From Gari tellinella (taxonomy: Eukaryota > Mollusca > Bivalvia > Cardiida > Psammobiidae), in the NCBI GenBank assembly GCA_922989275.2, contig OV277858.1, positions 10,850,001-10,914,000 on the forward strand: DNA of 64,000 nucleotides, in the 5' to 3' direction. Position 1 is the first letter of the stretch. Every line of letters starts with the position of its first letter. A program made the position numbers and the translations under genes. Shown here piece after piece: positions 22,351 through 34,165 of this stretch. The notes under the pieces are model-generated. The model did no database searches. It was not told where the DNA came from and worked only from the letters and a program-made list of their open reading frames with translations.

Positions 22351-22595
22351 TCATTTCGTAACCGAGTCATTTCGTAACCGGTAAAATAAGTCATTTCGTA
22401 GCCGAATTTTTGGTCATTTCGTAACCGCGCAAAACCTAAAAGTCATTTCGTAACCGATTTTTTGGTCATTTCGTAGCCGACAAAAAAGTTGAATAAGTCA
22501 TTTCGTAACCACCAAAAATTAAAAAATGAATGGACCCAAAGAAGGCATAAGTCATTTCGTAGCCTCGGAAAATTGTTAAAGTCATTTCGTAGCCG
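22351..22595 (+). repeat. Nine-word array, left arm
   Basis: Words start at 22351, 22367, 22391, 22414, 22443, 22466, 22498, 22552 and 22582. All are TCATTTCGTA followed by ACCG, GCCG, ACCA or GCCT. They are irregularly spaced, unlike a satellite. Confidence 0.9.
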
Positions 22596-23694
22596 AATAT
22601 TTTTTTCTTTGGTATTTTTTTATAATTTTTTTGTGCAATTTCCTGAACTTATTTCAACAAAAATGTGCTTACATGTAAAGTTAAGAAATTATGTAAAGAG
22701 TGTAATGGGGGCCGAATTTATTATAAACCTTGATTAATAGAATTATAATCAAGTTGTTGAATATTGTTTTAAATAGAAATAATATTACGTGTCTCTATGC
22801 AATTAAATTCATATGAGTGTTCTATTCTTTAAAATTGGACCCGACATCCGACATAAATAGATATATAAAAGGTGTATAATTGATCATTAATCGCTCATTA
22901 TATGTTACGCGTGTTTTTTTTTAAAGTTTAAACAATATTTTATTCAGAAGAAAAGGATTGGACAACAGGCAAAGCCTATGTGAGTCCTCTCCAAGTACAA
23001 TCAAGGTATGAACAGTGTTATACATATACATATATGAGTCGAACTTATAAATTATTGTAAGTACATGTACGTGTATAAAGATACTTGTAATCAAGTAAAA
23101 TTTGTTATTAACTACAGTTGCGGTTCGATATCGTAAACTCGCCCAACTCGAATACATTTCTATCTAAAGCCGAAGCACGGCTGGGATACATGTTGGATCC
23201 AAGCCTGATAGTTGTTCTGTTATTTAATTGTATAAGTAAGAGGAAATTCGTGTTAAGCGGGTTCGAAATATCGAAGTCCGACTTTATTTACTAAGAATGT
23301 TTGATCATAGTACAAAATATTTAATATATGAGTATAACTCAATATCATTTGGAAGTTCATATTATATGCTACAGTAACTCTTGTATTAAGCAGTTAGTAC
23401 AGACGACCACTCTATGCTGGCAATAAAGCAGTATAGAAGAAGCAAACTGTAGCCCTTCGACTAGCACACGTCTAGCACAAAGCAACCATGTATATTAAGT
23501 AGTCGCCATTCTACTTAATACAAGAGCTACTGTACAGGTCAAACATTTTTATTGGTATTTAAGACAGATGGCAGCTTAAAGCAAGGTGATTGCTTAATTG
23601 AATTACAGGTACAAACGTAAATGTGAATGAGATGCTTTAGTCTAATTTAGCGAGATAAGTGTAATGGACCGTGACAATCCAATCGCTGTAGGAG

Positions 23695-23935
23695 TAGGTA
23701 TTGGGCGTGGCTTATGAAGAAGATTTATTTAATTGGTTGTAAGGTGTTAGATGTCAACTTGTAGACTTCGAACATTTAAAAATTGGTAGTGGGTGTGGCT
23801 TATGAAGAAGATTTATTTGATTGGTTGAATGTTTTGAGAACAATAACCTGTAGACTTCGAACAATAAAAAATAGATATTGGGTGTGGTTTATGATATAGA
23901 TGTATTTGATTGGTTTGAAAGAATAACCTGATGCA
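23695..23935. repeat. Three tandem copies of a unit of about 90 bp
   Basis: GGGYGTGGYTTATGA recurs at about 23702, 23793 and 23880, each followed by GATTTATTTRATTGGTT-like sequence and (in the first two) TAGACTTCGAACA. It lies inside the interior of the word-array element. Confidence 0.7.
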
Positions 23936-24395
23936 AACGAATTAATACGATTGTTTTTAATTTTTTTATAAAATAAGTGAACTTTGAAGTTTCTTTGAAA
24001 TATAACTAAGTTTACTTAGATTCAGTAATTCTTCATTTTTTGATGTAGACATTCGTTTCTAAGATTTATTTGATGCAGGCCATCTGTAATAAAATGCTTT
24101 TATATATTAATATTAAATAGCTATAATTTGGTGTGTAATGCCTAAAATAGAACACCGTTCACTCTTATCAGATACAGATCTTTATTCGGCATAAAATAGC
24201 ATAAGCATAAGCATATTCATAAAAAGTTTACATTTATCATTTACAGCTAGGTCTAGCTTGTTAAACATTATGAATATATTATGCATAGCAAATAGTGAAC
24301 GTTCTGCTATTTTTTGCTGTGTTCGGAACCAATTCCCGTTTTTGAAAATGTTTATCCCAAGATATTTATCAATACATAGTTTCTTTTCTACCAGC

Positions 24396-24435
24396 TACAG
24401 TAAAACCTCTCTAATACGGCCACCTGTCATTATTT
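24396..24435. repeat. Lone pogo/Tigger-like terminus
   Basis: TACAGTAAAACCTCTCTAAT follows the CAGTAnAACCTCT pattern of pogo-like ends and matches the MITE at 50646-50843. No partner end was found nearby. Confidence 0.45.
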
Positions 24436-25137
24436 CAATCAAATATTAACTCTTTGAACTCTAGTCACGCATATATGCGTCATTTGCAAACAGTGTATCC
24501 GTGATAAGTACACTTGTCCTATGCACCTTAAGGAGCCACCTGATCAGGGTCTACAGTGTTTGTTCTTTTGACATATACTGTGAAAGTCAACCCTAAAATG
24601 TCAAAAATGGACTAGACTGAATTGAAAATTGCACCACTGTATTTAACCGTCATTTTGTATTTATGCTGTCAACAGTTGAACTTATATGTGCATATTGATT
24701 GTTATAACAAATAAACAGTGATTATAGATTACAAAGTCATTTTTCTTGTCATTTGTGAAATTAAAAGTGATTTTTTTCCACATTTCCGGCACGTGCGGGA
24801 GGCGATAATTGCCTTGGTATGAGTGTTTATCCGATGTGTAAACTGTTAAAACAACATACAAGTTAATGTTTGACACGCTTCACATACATTGAGCGATAAT
24901 ACATGTTCATTGTTAACAAATGGACCATTTAATTGAATTAAAGACAAGTAATAATATTCCTGTTTTAAAAAACATTCACCAAGTTGATTACAATTATATT
25001 AATCAAGGTTATAAATATTTCGGACCCCAAACTCTCTTAACATATATTTTTCAACTTTGCATATTTGCACATTTTTGTTGAAATAATGTCAGGAAACTGC
25101 ACAAAAAAATTATAAAAAAGATAAAGAAAAACATATT

Positions 25138-25382
25138 CGGCTACGAAATGACTTTAACAATTTTCCGAGGCTACGAAATGACTTATGCCTTCTTTGAGGC
25201 CATTCATTTTTTAATTTTTGGTGGTTACGAAATGACTATTTCAACTTTTTAATCGGCTACGAAATGACCAAAAAATCGGTTACGAAATGACTTTTAGGTT
25301 TTGCGCGGTTACGAAATGACCAAAAATTCGGCTACGAAATGACTTATTTTACCGGTTACGAAATGACTCGGTTACGAAATGG
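25138..25382 (-). repeat. Nine-word array, right arm
   Basis: Inverse words (CGGYTACGAAATGA) start at 25138, 25168, 25222, 25254, 25277, 25306, 25329, 25353 and 25369, an exact mirror of the left arm spacing. Confidence 0.9.
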
Positions 25383-25395
25383 CTAGCTCCCGCTA

Positions 25396-25887
25396 GATCT
25401 ACATTAAAAAGATGCATCCAAAAAAAAATAACATAACTGGTAGAAAGTGCACCAATTCTGATAGTGGGGCTGTACTTTATTTTCAAGGATATTTCTGTAA
25501 TATTTCAACACTTGTAATATTCATAATCTAGTAGGTCTCAATATTTAACATAACGGTACTCGGCTAAAAACGTCTAAAGCACATCGACTCCGCATAGAAA
25601 TTCTGTATGTAAATACGAGTTAGTCGACATTTTCCGTGAGTATCTATGTACGCGAAAACTAACGAAATCCTAAATTAAATCTGTCAGTGTTTTGAAATTA
25701 AAGAATTGCTTCGGCGACAGTTGAGAAATATTATTTACTTGCACGATAAAATGACAGCGGGAGACAGAAAATGCCTTTTATTCGTTAATTATACATCGAT
25801 TAAAATGACACGTGAGTTTCTATCACAGCCGCGCTTTCAACGGAAGTGTGCGTTGCTATGATCCAATCTTACCTCCTTTGTGAAGAG
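25396..25887. other. No supported gene
   Basis: No protein, RNA or repeat structure recognised. Confidence 0.4.
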
Positions 25888-26035
25888 AACTTACGAATTC
25901 GCAGCTAAGAAAAATCGCAACTGCCCTTCGTACGAACGTGTTTATGGAACGCTCTTAACTTTTTTCGTACGAACTTCGTAAGAGACTTTCGTACGCTTAA
26001 GAAGTTCGCAAGTTACGATGCTTTATGAAAATAGC
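25888..26035. repeat. TTCGTACGAA-rich palindromic repeat end
   Basis: CTTACGAATTCG, TTCGTACGAAC (twice), CTTCGTAAG and TTCGTACG occur within 150 bases, before the phrase CTTTATGAAAATAGCCCC. It looks like one end of a hairpin-rich MITE. A partner end was not located. Confidence 0.45.
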
Positions 26036-26104
26036 CCCAGGAATTTGGCCCTATTTCCTAAATATCATATTTTTTGTTTTTGACGTATTTACCACAAGTT
26101 TTCA

Positions 26105-26392
26105 TCAATTACAATATTCAAGCATGGCATCAAGACTTTTCTGTAACTCATTTCTAGATTTGCCAAATATGACTATGTCATAAGCATATAAAATAAGAAA
26201 TAATTTGAACCTGACCACATCTAGACCTGCAATTTCACTTCTCGTAAATGTATCTTCAATATCGTTCAAATACATAGCTTTGAAAAACCCATTAATGCAC
26301 ATGTCTGGACTACCGGATCGAGATGACTTTAGCTGATTTATAGCCTTAATGAGCTCTTCTTTTGAAATGCAAACATTTAAATCATCAAACAA
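26105..26392 (-). pseudogene. LINE B RT, internally deleted
   Basis: The fragment joins the RT entry region (EELIKAINQLKSSRSGSPDMCINGFFK) directly to the catalytic region (LILYAYDIVIFGKSRNELQ), skipping about 150 residues including blocks A and B. The first Asp of YADD reads Tyr (YAYD). It cannot be active. Confidence 0.8.
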
Positions 26393-26752
26393 AATCTCAA
26401 ATCCCCCCTTTCATATGTTTCGATAAAATGAACAACATCCTCATCAAGCGTAAAAAAACTGGTTATCCGGGTTGTTGACTGCTTTAAAATACTGTTCAAA
26501 AATATTAAGTTGAACATCAGGGTCTCGAATACAAGAACACTGTTTTAGCATTTTCCAATAAACATTTTTGCTCCTTGCCGACAAAAGTTTGTCTGTTTGT
26601 AGTGTGTCATATTCATATTTGCATTTTCTAATTTGTGTTTTATAATCTGACCTAGCACTGACGTATGTTTTTCTGTTTTCATCGCTCTTGTTTAACCGGT
26701 ATTTATTCAAGGCCCTTGAGAAAATGCTTTTTTTCTCTATGCAACGTTCATC

Positions 26753-27163
26753 CTACCAGATACTGTTTGATTTTACTTCAGCCGGGTCATACGTATTACC
26801 TTTTGAACAATCACCATACTTTAAATTATGTTTCAACAAAGGAGAACCTACTTCATCTATGACATTTCCAAGCGTATCAATACAACTATCTATATAATGT
26901 TTATCCTTAGCTTTACATATGGATTCCTGTAATGTTTTCAATTTTTGTTCAATGTATAGGTAAGATAACCTTACAAAAAACTGATCGTTTAACTCTGGTT
27001 TCCATGTAAACTTGTGTTTAACCCGCTCACATTCAGTATTTTCAACATAATCACTAAAAAGCAAATCCTTTTTAAATTCAAAAACACATGAAATTAAACA
27101 GTGATCAGACATGACATTTGGGTCTGAAACCTCGACATACTTAACATGTTGCATAATATTCAC
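26753..27163 (-). pseudogene. LINE B endonuclease end and linker
   Basis: It has VKYVEVSDPNVMSDHCLISCVFEF, in which SDHCLI is the conserved SDHxxI of APE endonucleases, followed by a Lys/Glu-rich linker. A stop separates it from the next segment at 26710. Confidence 0.8.
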
Positions 27164-27236
27164 ACTACCTACAACAACATCAACAACTTAACTATCTTGA
27201 CTGCCCGCATAAATATATTTTATTATATGCCTTCGT

Positions 27237-27345
27237 GTGATATCGAGCGTTTCCGCGTGTATCTGCAGAGTAAAATACAAGAGTCTGTATCAGCCACCTT
27301 GTATCAGCCACTTTGTATTTTACTCTGACCTCGCTTTCGATTTAA
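27237..27345. repeat. Foldback insertion 1 in LINE B
   Basis: AGAGTAAAATACAA and TTGTATTTTACTCT flank a loop with two GTATCAGCCAC repeats. Weaker pairing extends outward (ATCGAGCG with CGCTTTCGAT). It interrupts the endonuclease. Confidence 0.65.
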
Positions 27346-27499
27346 CGTGACGTCATTTACGTACATGTACGAGTACCGCGTTATTCTTTGTGGAATACAA
27401 AACTTCTCGTTCTGCTTCAAATAACTTATAAATTTTGGATGTAAAATGATATAAACAACTTTTTAGTTGTTTCTGGTTTGTATTCAAGGCATATAATAA

Positions 27500-27680
27500 A
27501 CACATCACCAGTTGGCAGTGCGCAACAGAGTGTTGCATTTAGCTCTCGACGTTTTTGGCGTTTTTGGCGGAAACAACCGATCAGACTCGCGCCAAGGCGC
27601 TCGTCAGATCGGCTATTTCCGCCAAAAACGTCTCGAGCTAAATACATCACTCTGTATCGCTCTGTCAACTGGTAATGTGT
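27500..27680. repeat. Foldback insertion 2 in LINE B, 181 bp
   Basis: ACACATCACCAGTTGGCAG at the left pairs with CTGTCAACTGGTAATGTGT at the right. Pairing continues through TTAGCTC.CGACGTTTTTGGCG to a centre near 27598 (GGCGC). It splits the endonuclease frame, and it explains three short open frames here as hairpin shadows. Confidence 0.8.
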
Positions 27681-28380
27681 ATTTCCCACCCTTTTGTCCG
27701 ATCCAATACGTCCATTAACTATTCTAAGACCTAACTGTTGACATAGTTGTAAAATGTTATGACCATTTGCATTAATTCTGCCTTTATCTTGTGAATATCT
27801 CTTTAGTTCAGCATCTACAACATAATCACCGGGTAAAAGGTTTGTGTGCCTATTAATATTATCAGTAACATAATCTGCATATTCAGCTGTACGAATATTC
27901 ATATCTCCAAAAAGCACAAAGTTTAATTCGGTGTCAAGTTTGGAAGACTCTTCTGTATAAAAGTCGCAACATCTATCAAACGTATTCATATCAATATAGG
28001 CGTGTCTACTGGACTCAGAGTAGAAAAACAATGCAATTAACAAGTCATTTTGTCAATACAATGGCCGCCTATCAATTCTAACGCACAATATATCATCCTG
28101 GCTCTAAAATAACAAAGTATTGTCCGTAACATACTGAGATCGAATGTATAGAGCTATACCACCAGAGTTACGCTTTGTGGACGACTTGTATTCTGACCTA
28201 TGTAGTACATAATGTTAGAAATGCTTAGCTTTCAATTCACTAAACTCGTCTGACCATGTTTCTGTAAACAAAATAGTATCATGATTATCAAAAACATATT
28301 TCATTTCACTGGAATCTAATTAATTTATACGTCTTACAACAAGGACCTGAACATTTAATAACGCTCACCGTAAACTTTGA
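27681..28380 (-). pseudogene. LINE B endonuclease, N-terminal part
   Basis: Translation from about 28380 shows NHDTILFTETWSDEF and SGGIALYIRSQYV, then SSKLDTELNFVLFGDMNIRT and NGHNILQLCQQLGLRIVNGR. These are the successive conserved blocks of an APE-type LINE endonuclease. At least two stops or frame changes are present. Confidence 0.82.
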
Positions 28381-28389
28381 ACCTTCTCC

Positions 28390-29501
28390 GAGGCATCCTA
28401 GCTGGTTTTCACACTGTCCTGACATTTTTTATCAGGTGGAACATTAACGTCGTCTAGCTGCCGATCACTGCCCTGCGTTTGACTATTTCCAACACCACTG
28501 TTGACCATACTTGTGCTGATATTAGACGATTTGCGCGATCTTGGTACACTAGGACTTTCTTTCCTTTATGGGCTTGATGTAGACGATCTATATTATTTCC
28601 TTTCTTTGGTGCGTGAAACGTGACCTCTTTCCTGTGATGCTGCTGACTGCTGCCTAACACATATTTCTTGTGATACAGATGGCATGTTGCACCCCTCAAT
28701 CATTGACTCACACAGACTACGTAAATGGTTGTCCGACTTGGTATGTGAGCTCGCAATACTTTCAGATAAAATGTACTATTTGGGGTCAGTCTCAGATTAA
28801 GCCTTTCCACCCTCGTCCTGTGAGATCATGTTTACGTCGCCGGTTTCACATTCAGCAATTTTGTCGCACATCCTGAACGGTAAGTCTGGATCAGTCACTG
28901 GATCAACATGCTGCAACAACGGTAAGCGATTTCCGTTGATGAATTTTGACCACATTGGCATCTCGTCATGCGTAACCCTACCATCTACAACAAGCTTTGC
29001 CGGATAGACAATCTAAACCTTGCGTGTCCTGCTGTCTGCCTTGGCAATCTTATAATGTGGCCAGAGCCATCTTCTGGCGTCCTGGATCTCCTTTGGCATA
29101 TCCAGATCGACAGAAAAAGTTCTCCCTTGCAGCATATATGTGCTGTGCAGTATGTATGCAGTGTCACAGAAGTCCTTAAAGTTAACTACGATGGGACTCG
29201 GTTTTGAACGGTGACCATTTTGGAGAACAAGCGGATAAAGCCTGTGTGCTCTTTACAGATACATGTTGTATCCATCTATGTTCATAGTGTTACATGGAAA
29301 CTGCCTTATAATTTAGAAACAATTCTCACCATGTCGCTCTTCAATGCCAAATAACACCAGATTGTTTATTCGTGTACGAGCTTCCATGTCAATAGATTTA
29401 TAAGCTAACATTTTAAGCAGATCTGATTGTACATTTGTAACTTCGTCGACATGACCCACTTTTTCAGTGACTTTTATCAAAGTTTCGTTAATCATACACA
29501 T
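28390..29501 (-). pseudogene. LINE B ORF1 relic
   Basis: The N-terminal end (29501-29313) has a coiled-coil-like segment and DMEARTRINNLVLFGIEE, which matches the L1-type ORF1 pattern (xxxENRxRRNNLxxxGI). Further down, FKDFCDTAYIL, ARRWLWPHYKIAKAD and VYPAKLVVDGRV match the ORF1 C-terminal region. The last part is Ser/Lys-rich. Stops and frame changes are frequent. ORF1 proteins bind the element RNA. Confidence 0.72.
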
Positions 29502-31314
29502 TCCTTAGATTGGCATTTCCTGTTTTTGGTTCAAAGTTTTCATCTCATCAATTAGTAACAGGAAGTTGATATCTAAATCACCTTTTATGAAGTTTTGGCG
29601 TGCAATTGCGCCCAATCCCTCGACCGCATACTTTGTTGACAAAATTATCGTCACCCGCGAAAACTGATTACGCTATGGACATACCGTTATAAATGATGTT
29701 TTGTTTTACAGTTGATCGTTGCATCTTGACTTCGTCGGTAGATTTTATGTTCGTGTGTATCGTGATTTTCATCTTCTGTTTGTTTTTTTATTGTTTTACC
29801 GACAGTTCAAACATTCTAGCGATTTTCTGAAAACACGATGCTGGTCATAGACCACTAAATTATATGAATCGCAACTGTAGTCTAAATCGTGTTTACGGAC
29901 AACGTACTTTATTAAAAAAAGAGAATGTATAGTCAGGAACCCTTGAGGTTTAAAATTCTGTCTGTTGAAGGGATAAGACAAACGAAAACACATATGACAC
30001 TTCGTTGATAGAAAGCTATTTTCTAAAGATAAACGGTATATATCGTCCATTAATTATATGCTACAGTTTGTAACAGGCATTATCAGAAATATCTTTCCTA
30101 TATTAGACAATATATGCGTCGACCTTAATTCCTTTAATATCATATAAACGTCTGTATTGTATTGTTAAATCGCTACTTTGGAACGAATTATATGGCTTTT
30201 ATAACATGTTTCAAAGCAGATTTTATCAGTATTTACTGCTCACTATTTCATCTTGTATTTTCAATATACACAATTGCTGAATGTTATAACTGTTAGTGTT
30301 GATGCTAAATGTGTAATGCTATTTGGTGATGTTTGGTGTGACCTGCTAGATGATTGGAACGGACGTGTAAAAAGTTAATGAATAATCAAATAATATAATG
30401 GCTAAACGCCGTTGGGAACTAACCGATTTTTAACACTGTTGTAAATTTAAGTGAGTTTGGTTTCACTAACGCTGTATATGGTTCAAAACTATCCTAAAAT
30501 AATAAACAACTCGAATTGTTTATCGTTTCAAGTGTTAAAACAACCCTTATAGTACGACATATAACGTTCTTCAATACTCACCCATAATAAATTACTGCAC
30601 CCCATGTTTATTTACATTTCAATAGTATGAACGACTTATTTACGAATCGGAATAACACACGCAAATGTGTACCAAGCAACTGTGATTTATCAATTGTACC
30701 ACATATAAAAAAAATAAGCTGCTTATATATAAGCTGCTTTGTTTGATATATTAGGTATCGGAAGAGATTGGTTTGTTGCAGTGGTATTAACTCAGGACAG
30801 TTCGCTGTTCTGTGCCCATTTGGACGCCATTTTGGAAGTGCTGCTTGTATAGGCACATTTCCTCTGTGATTGTGTGTTTACATGGCCAATACCATCATGG
30901 ATACATGTCTTTTTTGTGTAAAGTGTTACGTGTCGGGGCATCAGTTGGTATCGACACGGTACCTAAAAGCGCTACACGTCTGTCACATATTTATATGCTG
31001 TTACTTTGCTTGTTTGCGGAGATCAGTAAATACAATCATATTTATTCCATTTTCTGGTATTTATTTTCACACACACAATTATCGTTTTATTTAACGGACA
31101 TTGTACCGAAGTAATACACTTCATTTAACATTTATGTCGAAGACCGAATAATATCGATGCATATCAAAACATAGTAACAAATAGACAAATAAGAGGCTGG
31201 AATAGAAATGACCATACTTCTTGTTATATATTTTTCGTACATTAATCCAATTAAGACTTCTTATAGATTTTTAGCTAAAATATTGAATTCATGAGGCAAC
31301 GCATTCGTAAATTA
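29502..31314. other. No supported gene
   Basis: AT-rich and apparently single-copy within the window. Short frames on both strands have no recognisable content. Confidence 0.5.
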
Positions 31315-31353
31315 ACGCGACAATAATATACCGGTTTTGCATTATTGTCGCGT
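31315..31353. repeat. Perfect 13-bp hairpin
   Basis: ACGCGACAATAAT and ATTATTGTCGCGT flank a 13-base loop. It is isolated; nothing else here suggests an element. Confidence 0.6.
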
Positions 31354-32239
31354 GTTTTAATATTATTCTAAATAGTTTTTGAACAGTTTTGACAGTACAT
31401 GTAGTATTATTGACTACGGTTACTAATAAGTTGCTGCTTATTTCAATGATACAAGTTAAAGCACAACGTGTCTGAATGTTCTCTCCGTTCTGACAGTTAA
31501 AATGTAGGCTGGAACATTTGCAATTAGTTATATAAATGAATACGATTTAAACTGTTAGCTTAAGTTTGTAAACTCCTAACAGTAAATATGAAAACTGTTG
31601 CAAACTACATATCAAAAGCAGTCGACAAGTCAGCAACCATTTCTTCGTGACTCTGCATCGGCGACTCTTATCTCTGTACATCAGTGGTTATAATGGGAAG
31701 CGAAATTGTAAGGTTTATCGCTCATTGTCCTCTGACATGTCCTGCTGATAAATAGCCTGATTAGCTGAATGGAGATACACTGTTGTGAATGTCAAAGGCC
31801 GGATTAATTTGCTTTACAAATGTATTTATTGTGTGCCACCTTGATGCCGTTATGTATACTCTAATACTAAAATGTTAGTTTTCAAATTCTATTCGTCATT
31901 GTTGCTCGTTTGATATTGTATTTTCAGTTAAAACAATGCGGCAAAAGTAACTGCTACAGATTTAAAGGTGCCATTTGGGTAACAACATTTTAACATACTG
32001 TTAAAGACTACGGACTGTCAAGGTAAACATTTTGTCAAATGCGCCCGAATGAACCCAATGAGAATGGACACTACTTGTTTGAAAAATGTATATACAACAC
32101 AATCAGAAAAAAAGTACAGCAATTTGTAAATACGATATATGGTTGTTACTTCCGTAAAGTTTCGGACCTCATAATCTTTAATATTGAAAGATGCTTACAA
32201 CTGCTATAGCCGTTGGTCTACAGGTTTTATACATGCAAC
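31354..32239. other. No supported gene
   Basis: No coding or repeat structure was recognised. Confidence 0.45.
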
Positions 32240-34165
32240 CAGCTATAGTTGTTTCGTAACGGATCCATTCCGTAACCGGTAAAAAGTGAAAAGTCATTCC
32301 CTAACACATTTTGAGTCATTTCGTAACAACCAAAAGTGATTATGAACCGGAAACATTTTGAAAATTAACGACCCAGAACATGGAAGAAGTCTTTTCGTAC
32401 CCTTTGAAAATGGTATAAGTCATTTTATAATCGATATTCACATGGCCTTCAAAATGTTGTGCTCAGATTAATAGTCTGAAAATTATATAAAATAGTACAA
32501 TTCCTCACCAAACAATTTAAGAAATACAAAATTAAAAAATGTATGAAAAGTGGGTGTTTGGTACTAAGATATTATATTAACATTCGGCCCATTCAATTCC
32601 ATTGAAAAAAAATTCGTATAAACCCCATTTCTCGAGAGGGCGGGGCTTGTTGATAAGTTTCGAAGAGGAGGCGGGGCATATGCAGTTTTAATTCGCGAAT
32701 TAATACTTGGAACGTGGACAGCAAACACTTGGCGGATTTTTCAAAAATTGTTCGTAACCGATCTATGCCTTTCTATTAGTGGAAACCATGATTTCCGACA
32801 ATAATTCTTCTTTATTAAGGAGATAACTTGCACGAAAATTGACATACCTTATACACAGCAGCTGTCTGCATTGATTTATGACAAACAAAAACTAAATATA
32901 TATTATCCTACTTTAAAAATGACGTCACTTCCTACTTAAAGACGTCATAGTGATTTTAGCAGTGATCAACATTGACATATATTGTATATCAATTCAGGTT
33001 TTAAGCAAGTTTGATAAATATCCAATAAAACGTATTTCTGTTAGTGAGCAAAAAGGCAGAAACAGTCATTTTTTTCAATATTCAAAGGCCAATGATTCAG
33101 GCATGCCTCCGCGATGTTAGTAGTAATCAAAAATAAATTATAGGACCTGGATTTGTTATAAATGTGTAAGAGAGCGGACAGGGCGGAAACATTCAGTCAT
33201 TTTTTAACAATTCAAGGGTAATAATTCCGACACGCCTAGTACAGTTCGAGTATTTATCGAACTTTACCTACATTTTATACCAATAAACATTTTCGAGTTA
33301 GGCGTTTACTGTTGGACCACATAACGGGCCCTAAAATGCGCATAATTATATACTTGATCTCGCTGCGTTCGTGTTACCACCGTTGTGTCGAACAGTGGCA
33401 CATTTGATAGCAATAGCCTGGATATGTCTGCGCACAGAAAAATTAATCCCGGTCGTATGGCGTAACACTAAGTCTATGTTCATGTTAATATGGTTTTAAA
33501 TCGCCCATCTTGGTGAATAAGGTCTGTCATCAACATTTCATAGATCGGTTTGGCCCATAAGAATGATGAAACAGTATTATTAACCGTTATTGTTTTTCAG
33601 ATATTAAAAAAATGTTTCAAAAAAACAATGGAACTTTATTGCATACTGAAATAAAGCAGAATGCGTCATGCTTTTAGTGGTCACATGACTTTAAACAGGT
33701 AATGGAAATTCTATGAACTCGTACTAGTATTTCCCTTTTACTATAGTGATATGGTCTGCATCAAAATTGTTTGCAAAACTTATTAGATATTAATTGAATG
33801 ATCTTTCTGTTTTACGTTCACATTGCTTTAAGCAGCCATCGGCATTAAACACTAACAGTTAATACTTAGATTTGACATGCGCAAGTTGAACGCGCGTATT
33901 ACTAATTTGTAACGGATACGATATTTTTACAACAGAACACCATAAAACGGTGAGTCAGATGAGTAATGCTGAACATATAAATATCAAAGTTGTTCTACAC
34001 GTGGTATATCAGGCATTATGACTTTCAACGCGCGAAATGACTCAACTTTTGGTTACGGAATTACGTTTAACTTTTCAATGGTTACGAAATGATTCAAAGT
34101 TTGGTTACAAAATGCATCATTTTACCGGTAACGAAATGACTCGGTTACAAAATGAATGGTTACCC
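32240..34165. mobile_element. Word-array element, copy 2 (1.9 kb, older)
   Basis: The left arm has decayed words at 32249, 32265, 32294, 32316, 32390 and 32420. The right arm has inverse words at 34027, 34050, 34079, 34102, 34126 and 34142. Right-arm spacings from the outside are 16, 24, 23, 29 and 23, identical to copy 1. The segment between words 7 and 8 (ATTAACGACCCAGAACATGG) also aligns with copy 1. It contains no transposase. Confidence 0.75.
33055..33250. repeat. Two diverged copies of a dispersed repeat
   Basis: Two blocks about 130 bases apart share CAGTCATTTTTT, CAATTCAAGGG and ATGCCT/CACGCCT words in order. They lie inside word-array copy 2. Confidence 0.5.

Larger units (their letters stand above)
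22340..25395. mobile_element. Word-array element, copy 1 (3.05 kb, mirrored arms)
   Basis: The left arm (22340 to about 22812) and right arm (about 24920-25395) are inverted copies. The outer part of each holds nine copies of TCATTTCGTARCCG. Start-to-start spacings counted from the outside are 16, 24, 23, 29, 23, 32, 54 and 30 in both arms, and the AA/AG variants fall in the same order. The inner part of the arms (ATAATTTTTTTGTGCA, CAACAAAAATGTGC, ACCTTGATTAATA) is more diverged. The interior has no recognisable protein. This looks like a non-autonomous DNA element with long terminal repeats made of protein-binding words. Confidence 0.8.
26105..28380 (-). mobile_element. LINE B ORF2 relic (endonuclease and RT)
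   Basis: Reading the minus strand from 28380: an APE endonuclease with FTETW, SGGIALYIR and LFGDMNIRT; its end with PNVMSDHCLISCVF (27163-27050); the linker with KYEYDTLQTDKLLSARSKNVYWKML (26710-26444); and a heavily deleted RT with LKSSRSGSPDM and a YAYD version of YADD (26392-26105). It is broken by frame changes, a large RT deletion and two foldback insertions. It is a different LINE from LINE A, with different protein words and a large ORF1. Confidence 0.85.

Noticed and set aside
22351..22595. CRISPR-like array (short repeated words with variable spacers)
   Set aside because: Words are only 14 bases, spacers differ from 2 to 40 bases, the array is mirrored at 25138-25382 with the same spacing, there are no cas genes, and the DNA is eukaryotic.
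27478..27718. Two plus-strand frames of 65-68 codons
   Set aside because: They lie across the 181-bp palindrome, and similar peptides appear on both strands because of the symmetry.
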